A stretch of DNA of 64,000 bases from Trichomonas vaginalis G3. Its lineage: Eukaryota > Parabasalia > Trichomonadida > Trichomonadidae. The stretch lies in contig NC_067206.1 in assembly GCF_026262505.1 (NCBI RefSeq), positions 30,519,896-30,583,895 on the forward strand, given 5' to 3'. The translations under genes were made by a program, and so were the position numbers. Each line of letters starts with the position of its first letter. The first letter of the stretch is position 1. Of this stretch, positions 19,270 to 28,049 are shown piece after piece. Under the pieces are notes generated by a model that worked only from the letters and a program-made list of their open reading frames with translations, was not told the origin of the DNA and did not search any database.

Positions 19270-19562
19270 TTCATTATCATTATAATGCGATTTATATTGA
19301 TTTGTATTTTGCGGATAAAGATAGATTTTATTATCGATCTATACCTATTTATGCACTGTTTCTAAACTAATAAATACATTTATATAATTTATGGAATTAA
19401 TATTTTTAGCTTTGAACATGGATATTTCTAATAATTTTTAATATAGGGTGTCCAAAGGTGCGTTTAGCACAGCGCTCTATATGAGACTATTAAAGGAGAT
19501 ATATGCTGATTATAAATATATAATAAAAAATATGAATATATGTATATGATGAGTATGTTGTA

Positions 19563-19633
19563 TTTTGGCGCCATGCCGGGATATAAAATGAATTTTGAGA
19601 CAAGAGGCGGTTTCGCGGGAAATTTTGGCGGGA
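19563..19633 (+). promoter_or_regulatory. Cluster of three E2F-like sites upstream of the mariner transposase
   Basis: TTTTGGCGCC at 19563-19572, TTTCGCGGGAAA at 19611-19622 and TTTTGGCGGGA at 19623-19633 each resemble the E2F/DP consensus TTTSSCGC. They stand out in very AT-rich DNA and lie just upstream of a host-type initiator, TCATTTTTTTA, starting at 19640. The same block is present in copies 2 and 3. Binding is inferred. Confidence 0.5.
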
Positions 19634-19650
19634 TTTTTTTCATTTTTTTA

Positions 19651-20070
19651 ATGAATCATAAAGAAAACATCCTCGCTCTTGCAAAAAAATGCAAAGACTG
19701 TAAAAAAATCTACGAGACATTGGTAAAATGCTTCGGTATGGATGCTCCTAGCTATTCCACTGTAACGTATCATGTTAGGATGTATCACTTCATGAACAAA
19801 AAGGCGCCCATCATAAAAATTGACAAAAAATCGCCGGATCAAAGAAAAATCAAAGCAATTCTTCAAGCGCTAGATGAAGACCCAAGAGCATCACTCAGAA
19901 GGATAGAGGAGATGACAAAGATACCACGTACAACAGTCAGTTATTATCTGCACAATTATTTGAACTACAAACTAGCGTATACATCTCGTAAACGAAAAAG
20001 GGGATTTGACGGAGTCAAATCCCCGCTCACAAAAAGTGGACTTTACATGTCAAATTTTATATGCATGTAA
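19651..20070 (+). CDS. mariner transposase, N-terminal part (helix-turn-helix), copy 1
   Basis: Read from the ATG at 19651, which lies 11 bases after the TCA of an initiator; the open frame extends further upstream but that part is the E2F-like region. Residues about 1-110 form a paired-type helix-turn-helix DNA-binding domain, ending RIEEMTKIPRTTVSYYLHNY, which binds the terminal repeats. Transposase-like sequence stops around 19980 (LNYKLAYTSRKRKR); the remaining codons run into hairpins 1 and 2, and the frame ends at 20070. The catalytic part resumes in a separate frame about 800 bp downstream, so a normal single-chain transposase would require removal or bypass of the hairpin block. Confidence 0.75.
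   Translation: MNHKENILALAKKCKDCKKIYETLVKCFGMDAPSYSTVTYHVRMYHFMNKKAPIIKIDKKSPDQRKIKAILQALDEDPRASLRRIEEMTKIPRTTVSYYLHNYLNYKLAYTSRKRKRGFDGVKSPLTKSGLYMSNFICM
20000..20024. other. Hairpin 1 of the mariner array
   Basis: Perfect 11-bp stem GGGGATTTGAC / GTCAAATCCCC around a GGA loop. Confidence 0.8.
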
Positions 20071-20081
20071 TGTCCACTTTT
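20032..20081. other. Hairpin 2 of the mariner array
   Basis: Arms of 18 bases (20032-20049 and 20064-20081, outer part AAAAGTGGAC) pair at 17 of 18 positions around a 14-base loop. Confidence 0.8.
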
Positions 20082-20092
20082 ATGAGTTTTAG

Positions 20093-20155
20093 GAAGGAAT
20101 TGGAAGCCATGAGTTACTGACATTGCATCAGTATCTCATAGCCTCCAATTCCTTC
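20093..20155. other. Hairpin 3 of the mariner array (shared apical module)
   Basis: Arms of 28 bases pair at 25 positions. The basal part is GAAGGAATTGGA and the apical part is TTACTGA with TCAGTAT around a 7-base loop. This is a degenerate form of the GGTACTGA module. Confidence 0.8.
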
Positions 20156-20157
20156 TA

Positions 20158-20215
20158 GAAAGTGTCCAAACTTTGGGTTAATTGCAAACTATTAACCCAA
20201 AGTTTGGACACTTTC
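20158..20215. other. Hairpin 4 of the mariner array
   Basis: Perfect 25-bp stem beginning GAAAGTGTCCAAACTTTGGG around the loop TGCAAACT. It includes GTGTCCAAA, a nine-base word also found in the terminal repeats of the element. Confidence 0.85.
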
Positions 20216-20217
20216 AA

Positions 20218-20280
20218 GTGGAGATGGAAGGCTTTGGCATATATATTAATACAATATACCTCAAAGCCTTCCATCTCCAC
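20218..20280. other. Hairpin 5 of the mariner array
   Basis: The basal 19 bp (GTGGAGATGGAAGGCTTTG) are perfect, then a small internal mismatch, then an AT-rich apical stem. Confidence 0.8.
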
Positions 20281-20285
20281 TACAA

Positions 20286-20337
20286 ATGGGAGAAACTTTG
20301 TCCGAATAGTTTAACATTCGGACAAAGTTTCTCCCAT
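20286..20337. other. Hairpin 6 of the mariner array
   Basis: Perfect 22-bp stem beginning ATGGGAGAAACTTTGTCC around the loop AGTTTAAC. Confidence 0.85.
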
Positions 20338-20348
20338 CTTTCAATGTA

Positions 20349-20399
20349 ATTGCTACCTGTGAGGTACTGACTTGAAGTCAGTGCTTCACAGGTAGCAAT
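20349..20399. other. Hairpin 7 of the mariner array (shared apical module)
   Basis: Arms of 23 bases pair throughout if two G-T pairs are allowed. The basal part is ATTGCTACCTGTGA and the apical module is GGTACTGAC / GTCAGTGCT. Confidence 0.8.
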
Positions 20400-20438
20400 A
20401 TCCAAAAATTTAAAAACATTTTATCAGTTCGTTAGAGA

Positions 20439-20489
20439 ACTAGAGCCTCCTAGGTACTGAACCAGAATCAGTGCCTAGGGGACTCTAGT
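20439..20489. other. Hairpin 8 of the mariner array (shared apical module)
   Basis: Arms of 22 bases with one mismatch and two G-T pairs. The basal part is ACTAGAGCC and the apical module is GGTACTGA / TCAGTGCC. Confidence 0.8.
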
Positions 20490-20523
20490 GATCTATATAA
20501 ATCTGAGTTTCTCAGCAATTTAG

Positions 20524-20584
20524 CGAGGAATGTTCGTTATCGTGTAGATATTTATAATATATACATGATAACAAACATTCCCCG
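20524..20584. other. Hairpin 9 of the mariner array
   Basis: Arms of 23 bases (core GGAATGTTCGTTATC with GATAACAAACATTCC) with two mismatches and one G-T pair around an AT-rich loop of 15 bases. Confidence 0.75.
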
Positions 20585-20650
20585 GTAAAAGATGTAAAAT
20601 CTTATAAGAAATAATTGCAAAAGAATAACAAATTGCAACAAATTTTATAT

Positions 20651-20707
20651 GAAACTGAACCTTATGAGGTAGTGATTCAAGATCACCGCCTCATAAGATT
20701 CAGTTTC
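20651..20707. other. Hairpin 10 of the mariner array (shared apical module)
   Basis: Arms of 26 bases, basal part GAAACTGAA, apical module GGTAGTGAT / ATCACCGCC. Two mismatches and one G-T pair. The apical module is shifted in sequence from that of hairpins 7 and 8 by compensating changes, which keeps pairing. Confidence 0.8.
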
Positions 20708-21488
20708 AATCTCAAGTATCTCAAAAGTAAGGCTCTATTTTTTGCCATGTAAAGTGTCACTTTTTCTGTCAAACTGTTTTTATCGTTTTCGTTTACAACA
20801 TACACGTTGGGTTCCGCACAACCTTAATTCAGTTCAAAAAAAATCTAGAGTCCAATCTTCGAAAGAGCTCCTCTCTATATTGGGTGCGTATCAATCCAAG
20901 AAGTTTCGCTTTTTAGTAACAGGGGACGAGTCTTGGTTTCAATATGCAACAGATGCCAAAATCATGTGGATCCCGAAGGATGAAAATCCGCAAACATTCC
21001 CGAAGAAAAAAATTGACACACCAATGATGATGTTGTCGGTTTTTTGGGGCGTGAATGATATCATCGCAATTGATATTCTTCAAAAACCTAATACGATGAA
21101 TGCTCAGTATCTAATTGACAATGTTCTTACTCAAATTATCAATTCTGATGAGTTTGAGAAATCCAAACAACAAAAACAAAAGTTTGCAATTCATTTTGAT
21201 AATTCAAGAGTTCACAAAAGTCATAAGGTAATGAATTACTTGGTGGAAAACAATGTCAAAGTTGTTCCAAACCCAATTTATTCACCTGATATTGCACCCT
21301 CTGACTTTTATTTATTCGGCACGCTAAAAAAGAGAGCTGAAGGACGCGAATTCGCGAGTCCAGATGATCTTGAAAATTTTGTAAGAGAGCAATTTGAGCA
21401 ATTTTCTCATGATGATTTAAAGCGTGTCTTTCAAGCCTGGATCGATCGCTGCGAACGCGTGATTGAATCCAATGGTGATTATATTTAA
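20697..21488 (+). CDS. mariner transposase, C-terminal catalytic part, copy 1
   Basis: The frame is open from 20697; no ATG starts it, and a TTG lies at 20742. Transposase similarity starts near LQHTRWVPHNLNSVQKKSRV (around 20791). The catalytic triad motifs of mariner follow: TGDESWFQY (first Asp), IHFDNSRVHKS (second Asp) and YSPDIAPSDFYLFG (third Asp), the last spaced about 35 residues after the second. The enzyme cuts and rejoins the element ends at TA sites. In copy 1 this part is whole to its stop. It is separated from its DNA-binding half by the hairpin block. Confidence 0.8.
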   Translation, partial: DSVSISSISKVRLYFLPCKVSLFLSNCFYRFRLQHTRWVPHNLNSVQKKSRVQSSKELLSILGAYQSKKFRFLVTGDESWFQYATDAKIMWIPKDENPQTFPKKKIDTPMMMLSVFWGVNDIIAIDILQKPNTMNAQYLIDNVLTQIINSDEFEKSKQQKQKFAIHFDNSRVHKSHKVMNYLVENNVKVVPNPIYSPDIAPSDFYLFGTLKKRAEGREFASPDDLENFVREQFEQFSHDDLKRVFQAWIDRCERVIESNGDYI

Positions 21489-21570
21489 ATAAACTTTATA
21501 TATATGTAACTTGTTTATTTCTATTTGCAGTATTCAGGTTTGTGCTAAACACACCTTTGGACACCCTATA

Positions 21571-22872
21571 TAAATGCTTTATTTTATTTGTTCAAATTTA
21601 GAATCAAATTTAAAAGAATTTATAAATCTGTTATAATTTAGAATTTAGTGTGTGTATATTTTAATGGTATCAAATATAACCCTTAACTAAGATGTCTAAA
21701 TAGCTTGCTTCTTCGGAAATATTAAGAGATTGACTCAATTTTCATAAATTTGTTAGTATGAAACAATTTTATAAGTAAGAATACAATATATATCATTTGT
21801 TTCTATATATGACGAATAATAACATAAAGATTTGTTACTTTATTTATCATTGGAAAACAAATGTGTTATGAAACATACATCATATAGATTAATGCATAAT
21901 AATCATATATCCATATATCATATATTTATAATTTAATAGGAAAATAAATTAATTCGGATTTTTTTGCTCAATTGAACGATGCAATCTTTCTTTTAATATT
22001 ATTTTTTTTGATATAAACTATTAAAAATTTATACATTGCAGAAAATATGAAGAATTGGCAATATTTCATTCAGAAAGCAAGTGGATTAGAACGATTTTGT
22101 TTAAAAAAAATGATAATCTCTATTTTATTGATTTAATTTTCATATATATGAAATGAGTTATAAAATGGGCTTAATTAATTTTTGTGAGATGGAATTAAAT
22201 ACGATAAAAGAAAATTATCGAATTTAATTTTGAATGAATAAATTTAAAATATATAGATTTTAGTATTAATAAGATTCTAGAATCTAATTACAGTTCATTG
22301 AATTTTCATTCAAAAATCACTGTTTCAAAAATTGCATTGTAATAATTGGTAAAAATGCCAGATATTAGGATTTGTTTGATAATTAATAGGAGATTAAATT
22401 CATGTAAGCTGTCAGAATTAGAATTTTTGAGAAGTTGTGAGAAAAAAATGGCTTTCAATCTCACAAAAATGTAATTTCTTATTTTATTTTTATTTGTAGA
22501 TTATTATACATATAGAAATTTTTTGTATATTAATGATTCAAAAATAATTTATCAATCGTTTGATAAGAAAAAAAACAAATCGAAATTCAAAATGATTGTG
22601 CTTAATTGAAGACATCGAAAATAAAATGATTATCTAAATGTATTCAAAAGTTGCATTAAATATTGTCATGCCCGGAATTGTTCTTAGATTCATTGGATGA
22701 TGCATTATTCTAAACTTGAAAATAATTCAATTTGTTCATTCATTGACTCAAACTCATTATATCAAAATTAAAAGCTGATGATTTATATGTTATGTTCAAG
22801 AATATGTTTATTTGTTCTAAAATAAAGTAAACTGTTATTTCAGAATAATTTGAAAGCAATATTTTCAGGAAA
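21571..22872. other. 5' flank of surface gene 3 (first copy of a duplicated segment)
   Basis: AT-rich DNA without genes that forms the upstream region of the gene fragment starting at 22873. It is repeated almost exactly at 25562-26859; the few differences are mostly single bases in A or T runs. It ends in TTCAGGAAAATG, giving a TCA initiator-like motif before the start codon. Confidence 0.75.
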
Positions 22873-23436
22873 ATGGTTTTCCTTCTCTTAACTCTCATCA
22901 TGGGTTGGTTTCGAGAAAGTTTGTTACCTGATTTCACATCAGATGATACGAATATAGATATCAGATATTATATAGGATCATATAATGATTATGGATTTCT
23001 TTATCAGGAAAAATTATATTCCACAACATTCTGGAATCATGGTTGGTATGTTGTTTTCAGAGTCTATGAAAATGGAGAACCAGGACCATTAGTATATGTA
23101 AAAGGTTCAAATAAAGGAAAGGCCGAATACAATGGAATTAAATTTGAAACAAAAGGCGATATTGATTCTCAAACAGGTTACTTCATTTTAACATTCAATA
23201 TTAGAAACACAGCACAAGAACCAAAGAGAATTGATGTTGGAGTTTTTGCTGATGTTCAAATTGCTGAAAATGATAAAGCTACGATTAAACCTTTAGCTAA
23301 TAAGAGAGGTTTTACAATGAAAGATGACCTAACAAGGATATCTTTTACACTGTTAATTCGCGATGCTGCTAATGTCACGAATGTTGATTCATTCTACTAT
23401 GGCCCGTTAGAATATGAATGGTATAACCGAGTAATA
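22873..23436 (+). pseudogene. Surface protein paralogue 3, 5' fragment, first copy
   Basis: Encodes the signal peptide (MVFLLLTLIMGWF) and the N-terminal beta domain, about 188 residues, closely matching residues 1-190 of paralogue 2. It stops where mariner copy 2 begins, in the codon for Ile after EWYNRV. It is a duplicate of 26860-27423 and has no downstream part of its own. Confidence 0.85.
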
Positions 23437-23643
23437 TAGGGTGTCCAAAGGTGCGTTTAGCACAGCGCTCTATATGAGACTATTAAAGGAGATATATGCT
23501 GATTATAAATATATAATAAAAAATATGAATATATGTATATGATGAGTATGTTGTATTTTGGCGCCATGCCGGGATATAAAATGAATTTTGAGACAAGAGG
23601 CGGTTTCGCGGGAAATTTTGGCGGGATTTTTTTCATTTTTTTA

Positions 23644-24063
23644 ATGAATCATAAAGAAAACATCCTCGCTCTTGCAAAAAAATGCAAAGACTGTAAAAAA
23701 ATCTACGAGACATTGGTAAAATGCTTCGGTATGGATGCTCCTAGCTATTCCACTGTAACGTATCATGTTAGGATGTATCACTTCATGAACAAAAAGGCGC
23801 CCATCATAAAAATTGACAAAAAATCGCCGGATCAAAGAAAAATCAAAGCAATTCTTCAAGCGCTAGATGAAGACCCAAGAGCATCACTCAGAAGGATAGA
23901 GGAGATGACAAAGATACCACGTACAACAGTCAGTTATTATCTGCACAATTATTTGAACTACAAACTAGCGTATACATCTCGTAAACGAAAAAGGGGATTT
24001 GACGGAGTCAAATCCCCGCTCACAAAAAGTGGACTTTACATGTCAAATTTTATATGCATGTAA
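23644..24063 (+). CDS. mariner transposase N-terminal part, copy 2
   Basis: Same as the copy 1 frame at 19651-20070: helix-turn-helix DNA-binding domain, ending in hairpins 1 and 2. The initiator TCATTTTTTTA lies just upstream. Confidence 0.75.
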   Translation: MNHKENILALAKKCKDCKKIYETLVKCFGMDAPSYSTVTYHVRMYHFMNKKAPIIKIDKKSPDQRKIKAILQALDEDPRASLRRIEEMTKIPRTTVSYYLHNYLNYKLAYTSRKRKRGFDGVKSPLTKSGLYMSNFICM

Positions 24064-24799
24064 TGTCCACTTTTATGAGTTTTAGGAAGGAATTGGAAGC
24101 CATGAGTTACTGACATTGCATCAGTATCTCATAGCCTCCAATTCCTTCTAGAAAGTGTCCAAACTTTGGGTTAATTGCAAACTATTAACCCAAAGTTTGG
24201 ACACTTTCAAGTGGAGATGGAAGGCTTTGGCATATATATTAATACAATATACCTCAAAGCCTTCCATCTCCACTACAAATGGGAGAAACTTTGTCCGAAT
24301 AGTTTAACATTCGGACAAAGTTTCTCCCATCTTTCAATGTAATTGCTACCTGTGAGGTACTGACTTGAAGTCAGTGCTTCACAGGTAGCAATATCCAAAA
24401 ATTTAAAAACATTTTATCAGTTCGTTAGAGAACTAGAGCCTCCTAGGTACTGAACCAGAATCAGTGCCTAGGGGACTCTAGTGATCTATATAAATCTGAG
24501 TTTCTCAGCAATTTAGCGAGGAATGTTCGTTATCGTGTAGATATTTATAATATATACATGATAACAAACATTCCCCGGTAAAAGATGTAAAATCTTATAA
24601 GAAATAATTGCAAAAGAATAACAAATTGCAACAAATTTTATATGAAACTGAACCTTATGAGGTAGTGATTCAAGATCACCGCCTCATAAGATTCAGTTTC
24701 AATCTCAAGTATCTCAAAAGTAAGGCTCTATTTTTTGCCATGTAAAGTGTCACTTTTTCTGTCAAACTGTTTTTATCGTTTTCGTTTACAACATACACG
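23969..24799 (+). other. Hairpin array inside mariner copy 2
   Basis: All ten hairpins and the outer stem of copy 1 are present at an offset of 3993 bases without a visible change in any stem. Confidence 0.75.
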
Positions 24800-25479
24800 T
24801 TGGGTTCCGCACAACCTTAATTCAGTTCAAAAAAAATCTAGAGTCCAATCTTCGAAAGAGCTCCTCTCTATATTGGGTGCGTATCAATCCAAGAAGTTTC
24901 GCTTTTTAGTAACAGGGGACGAGTCTTGGTTTCAATATGCAACAGATGCCAAAATCATGTGGATCCCGAAGGATGAAAATCCGCAAACATTCCCGAAGAA
25001 AAAAATTGACACACCAATGATGATGTTGTCGGTTTTTTGGGGCGTGAATGATATCATCGCAATTGATATTCTTCAAAAACCTAATACGATGAATGCTCAG
25101 TATCTAATTGACAATGTTCTTACTCAAATTATCAATTCTGATGAGTTTGAGAAATCCAAACAACAAAACAAAAGTTTGCAATTCATTTTGATAATTCAAG
25201 AGTTCACAAAAGTCATAAGGTAATGAATTACTTGGTGGAAAACAATGTCAAAGTTGTTCCAAACCCAATTTATTCACCTGATATTGCACCCTCTGACTTT
25301 TATTTATTCGGCACGCTAAAAAGAGAGCTGAAGGACGCGAATTCGCGAGTCCAGATGATCTTGAAAATTTTGTAAGAGAGCAATTTGAGCAATTTTCTCA
25401 TGATGATTTAAAGCGTGTCTTTCAAGCCTGGATCGATCGCTGCGAACGCGTGATTGAATCCAATGGTGATTATATTTAA
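24690..25479 (+). pseudogene. mariner transposase C-terminal part, copy 2 (frameshifted)
   Basis: Same catalytic half as copy 1 (TGDESWFQY and SPDIAPSD still encoded), but single-base deletions near 25167 and 25320, both in A runs, break the frame. They may be assembly errors. Confidence 0.75.
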
Positions 25480-25559
25480 ATAAACTTTATATATATGTAA
25501 CTTGTTTATTTCTATTTGCAGTATTCAGGTTTGTGCTAAACACACCTTTGGACACCCTA

Positions 25560-26859
25560 TATAAATGCTTTATTTTATTTGTTCAAATTTAGAATCAAAT
25601 TTAAAAGAATTTATAAATCTGTTATAATTTAGAATTTAGTGTGTGTATATTTTAATGGTATCAAATATAACCCTTAACTAAGATGTCTAAATAGCTTGCT
25701 TCTTCGGAAATATTAAGAGATTGACTCAATTTTCATAAATTTGTTAGTATGAAACAATTTTATAAGTAAGAATACAATATATATCATTTGTTTCTATATA
25801 TGACGAATAATAACATAAAGATTTGTTACTTTATTTATCATTGGAAAACAAATGTGTTATGAAAATACATCATATAGATTAATGCATAATAATCATATAT
25901 CCATATATCATATATTTATAATTTAATAGGAAAATAAATTAATTCGGATTTTTTTGCTCAATTGAACGATGCAATCTTTCTTTTAATATTATTTTTTTTG
26001 ATATAAACTATTAAAAATTTATACATTGCAGAAAATATGAAGAATTGGCAATATTTCATTCAGAAAGCAAGTGGATTAGAACGATTTTGTTTAAAAAAAA
26101 TGATAATCTCTATTTTATTGATTTAATTTTCATATATATGAAATGAGTTATAAAATGGGCTTAATTAATTTTTGTGAGATGGAATTAAATACGATAAAAG
26201 AAAATTATCGAATTTAATTTTGAATGAATAAATTTAAAATATATAGATTTTAGTATTAATAAGATTCTAGAATCTAATTACAGTTCATTGAATTTTCATT
26301 CAAAAATCACTGTTTCAAAATTGCATTGTAATAATTGGTAAAAATGCCAGATATTAGGATTTGTTTGATAATTAATAGGAGATTAAATTCATGTAAGCTG
26401 TCAGAATTAGAATTTTTGAGAAGTTGTGAGAAAAAAGGCTTTCAATCTCACAAAAATGTAATTTCTTATTTTATTTTTATTTGTAGATTATTATACATAT
26501 AGAAATTTTTTGTATATTAATGATTCAAAAATAATTTATCAATCGTTTGATAAGAAAAAAAACAAATCGAAATTCAAAATGATTGTGCTTAATTGAAGAC
26601 ATCGAAAATAAAATGATTATCTAAATGTATTCAAAAGTTGCATTAAATATTGTCATGCCCGGAATTGTTCTTAGATTCATTGGATGATGCATTATTCTAA
26701 ACTTGAAAATAATTCAATTTGTTCATTCATTGACTCAAACTCATTATATCAAAATTAAAAGCTGATGATTTATATGTTATGTTCAAGAATATGTTTATTT
26801 GTTCTAAAATAAAGTAAACTGTTATTTCAGAATAATTTGAAAGCAATATTTTCAGGAAA
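25560..26859. other. 5' flank of surface gene 3 (second copy of the duplicated segment)
   Basis: Near-exact repeat of 21571-22872. Differences seen by eye: one C lost in GAAACATAC, one A lost in a run near 26320, and an AT-rich triplet lost near 26437. No gene is visible in it. Confidence 0.75.
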
Positions 26860-27423
26860 ATGGTTTTCCTTCTCTTAACTCTCATCATGGGTTGGTTTCG
26901 AGAAAGTTTGTTACCTGATTTCACATCAGATGATACGAATATAGATATCAGATATTATATAGGATCATATAATGATTATGGATTTCTTTATCAGGAAAAA
27001 TTATATTCCACAACATTCTGGAATCATGGTTGGTATGTTGTTTTCAGAGTCTATGAAAATGGAGAACCAGGACCATTAGTATATGTAAAAGGTTCAAATA
27101 AAGGAAAGGCCGAATACAATGGAATTAAATTTGAAACAAAAGGCGATATTGATTCTCAAACAGGTTACTTCATTTTAACATTCAATATTAGAAACACAGC
27201 ACAAGAACCAAAGAGAATTGATGTTGGAGTTTTTGCTGATGTTCAAATTGCTGAAAATGATAAAGCTACGATTAAACCTTTAGCTAATAAGAGAGGTTTT
27301 ACAATGAAAGATGACCTAACAAGGATATCTTTTACACTGTTAATTCGCGATGCTGCTAATGTCACGAATGTTGATTCATTCTACTATGGCCCGTTAGAAT
27401 ATGAATGGTATAACCGAGTAATA
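26860..27423 (+). pseudogene. Surface protein paralogue 3, 5' fragment, second copy
   Basis: Same 188 residues as 22873-23436. This copy is the one directly joined, through mariner copy 3, to the remainder of the gene at 29548. The interruption lies exactly at a TA in the codon sequence GTA-ATA-AAA, so the insertion itself changed nothing else in the gene. Confidence 0.85.
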
Positions 27424-27629
27424 TAGGGTGTCCAAAGGTGCGTTTAGCACAGCGCTCTATATGAGACTATTAAAGGAGATATATGCTGATTATAAATATA
27501 TAATAAAAAATATGAATATATGTATATGATGAGTATGTTGTATTTTGGCGCCATGCCGGGATATAAATGAATTTTGAGACAAGAGGCGGTTTCGCGGGAA
27601 ATTTTGGCGGGATTTTTTTCATTTTTTTA

Positions 27630-28049
27630 ATGAATCATAAAGAAAACATCCTCGCTCTTGCAAAAAAATGCAAAGACTGTAAAAAAATCTACGAGACATT
27701 GGTAAAATGCTTCGGTATGGATGCTCCTAGCTATTCCACTGTAACGTATCATGTTAGGATGTATCACTTCATGAACAAAAAGGCGCCCATCATAAAAATT
27801 GACAAAAAATCGCCGGATCAAAGAAAAATCAAAGCAATTCTTCAAGCGCTAGATGAAGACCCAAGAGCATCACTCAGAAGGATAGAGGAGATGACAAAGA
27901 TACCACGTACAACAGTCAGTTATTATCTGCACAATTATTTGAACTACAAACTAGCGTATACATCTCGTAAACGAAAAAGGGGATTTGACGGAGTCAAATC
28001 CCCGCTCACAAAAAGTGGACTTTACATGTCAAATTTTATATGCATGTAA
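27630..28049 (+). CDS. mariner transposase N-terminal part, copy 3
   Basis: Same helix-turn-helix frame as in copies 1 and 2 from the ATG at 27630, ending within hairpin 2. Confidence 0.75.
   Translation: MNHKENILALAKKCKDCKKIYETLVKCFGMDAPSYSTVTYHVRMYHFMNKKAPIIKIDKKSPDQRKIKAILQALDEDPRASLRRIEEMTKIPRTTVSYYLHNYLNYKLAYTSRKRKRGFDGVKSPLTKSGLYMSNFICM

Larger units (their letters stand above)
19976..20806 (+). other. Hairpin array inside mariner copy 1
   Basis: Ten stem-loops with 11-28-bp arms lie side by side, and the whole block is closed by an outer imperfect stem (19976-19998, CGTATACATCTCGTAAACG..., with 20786-20806, TTTTCGTTTACAACATACACG minus its last base). Stems are either perfect (hairpins 1, 4 and 6) or carry a few mismatches and G-T pairs, as in microRNA precursors. 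Four hairpins (3, 7, 8, 10) share the apical module GGTACTGA with TCAGTGCC. The block sits exactly between the two halves of the transposase. No self-splicing intron core or trichomonad splice signal is visible. A structured non-coding RNA, a small-RNA cluster or a bypass element are all possible. Confidence 0.7.
19444..21568 (+). mobile_element. mariner element, copy 1
   Basis: Ends are 28-bp inverted repeats starting TAGGGTGTCCAAAGGTG with one mismatch, flanked by TA duplications (19442-19443 and 21569-21570). Length is 2125 bp, much longer than a usual mariner (about 1.3 kb), because about 830 bp of hairpin DNA lies between the two halves of the transposase. The left half encodes a helix-turn-helix domain, the right half the DDE/D catalytic domain with TGDESW and SPDIAPSDFYLFG. 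It lies between surface genes 2 and 3. Copies 2 and 3 at 23437 and 27424 are almost identical. Confidence 0.92.
23437..25559 (+). mobile_element. mariner element, copy 2
   Basis: 2123 bp, nearly identical to copy 1, with the same terminal repeats, E2F-like block and hairpin array. Its left flank is surface-gene coding sequence and its right flank equals that of copy 1. The catalytic half carries single-base losses in A runs (two seen near 25167 and 25320), so this copy could not make a normal transposase unless these are sequencing errors. Confidence 0.92.
19444..27423. repeat. Tandem duplication of a 3.99-kb unit (mariner plus 5' part of surface gene 3)
   Basis: Unit 1 is 19444-23436 and unit 2 is 23437-27423; a third mariner copy follows at 27424. 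Each unit is one mariner followed by the same 1.87-kb segment. Flank comparison shows that copy 1 has a unique left flank, copy 3 has a unique right flank, and copy 2 combines the left flank of copy 3 with the right flank of copy 1. The last bases of copy 2 (CAGGTTTG) also match copy 1 rather than copy 3 (CAGATTTG). Confidence 0.9.

Noticed and set aside
20000-20740. Ordinary spliceosomal intron in the mariner transposase
   Set aside because: The trichomonad splice signals (GTAYGT at the start and an ACTAACACACAG-type end) are not seen at the edges of the hairpin block. Group I or II intron cores are not seen either.
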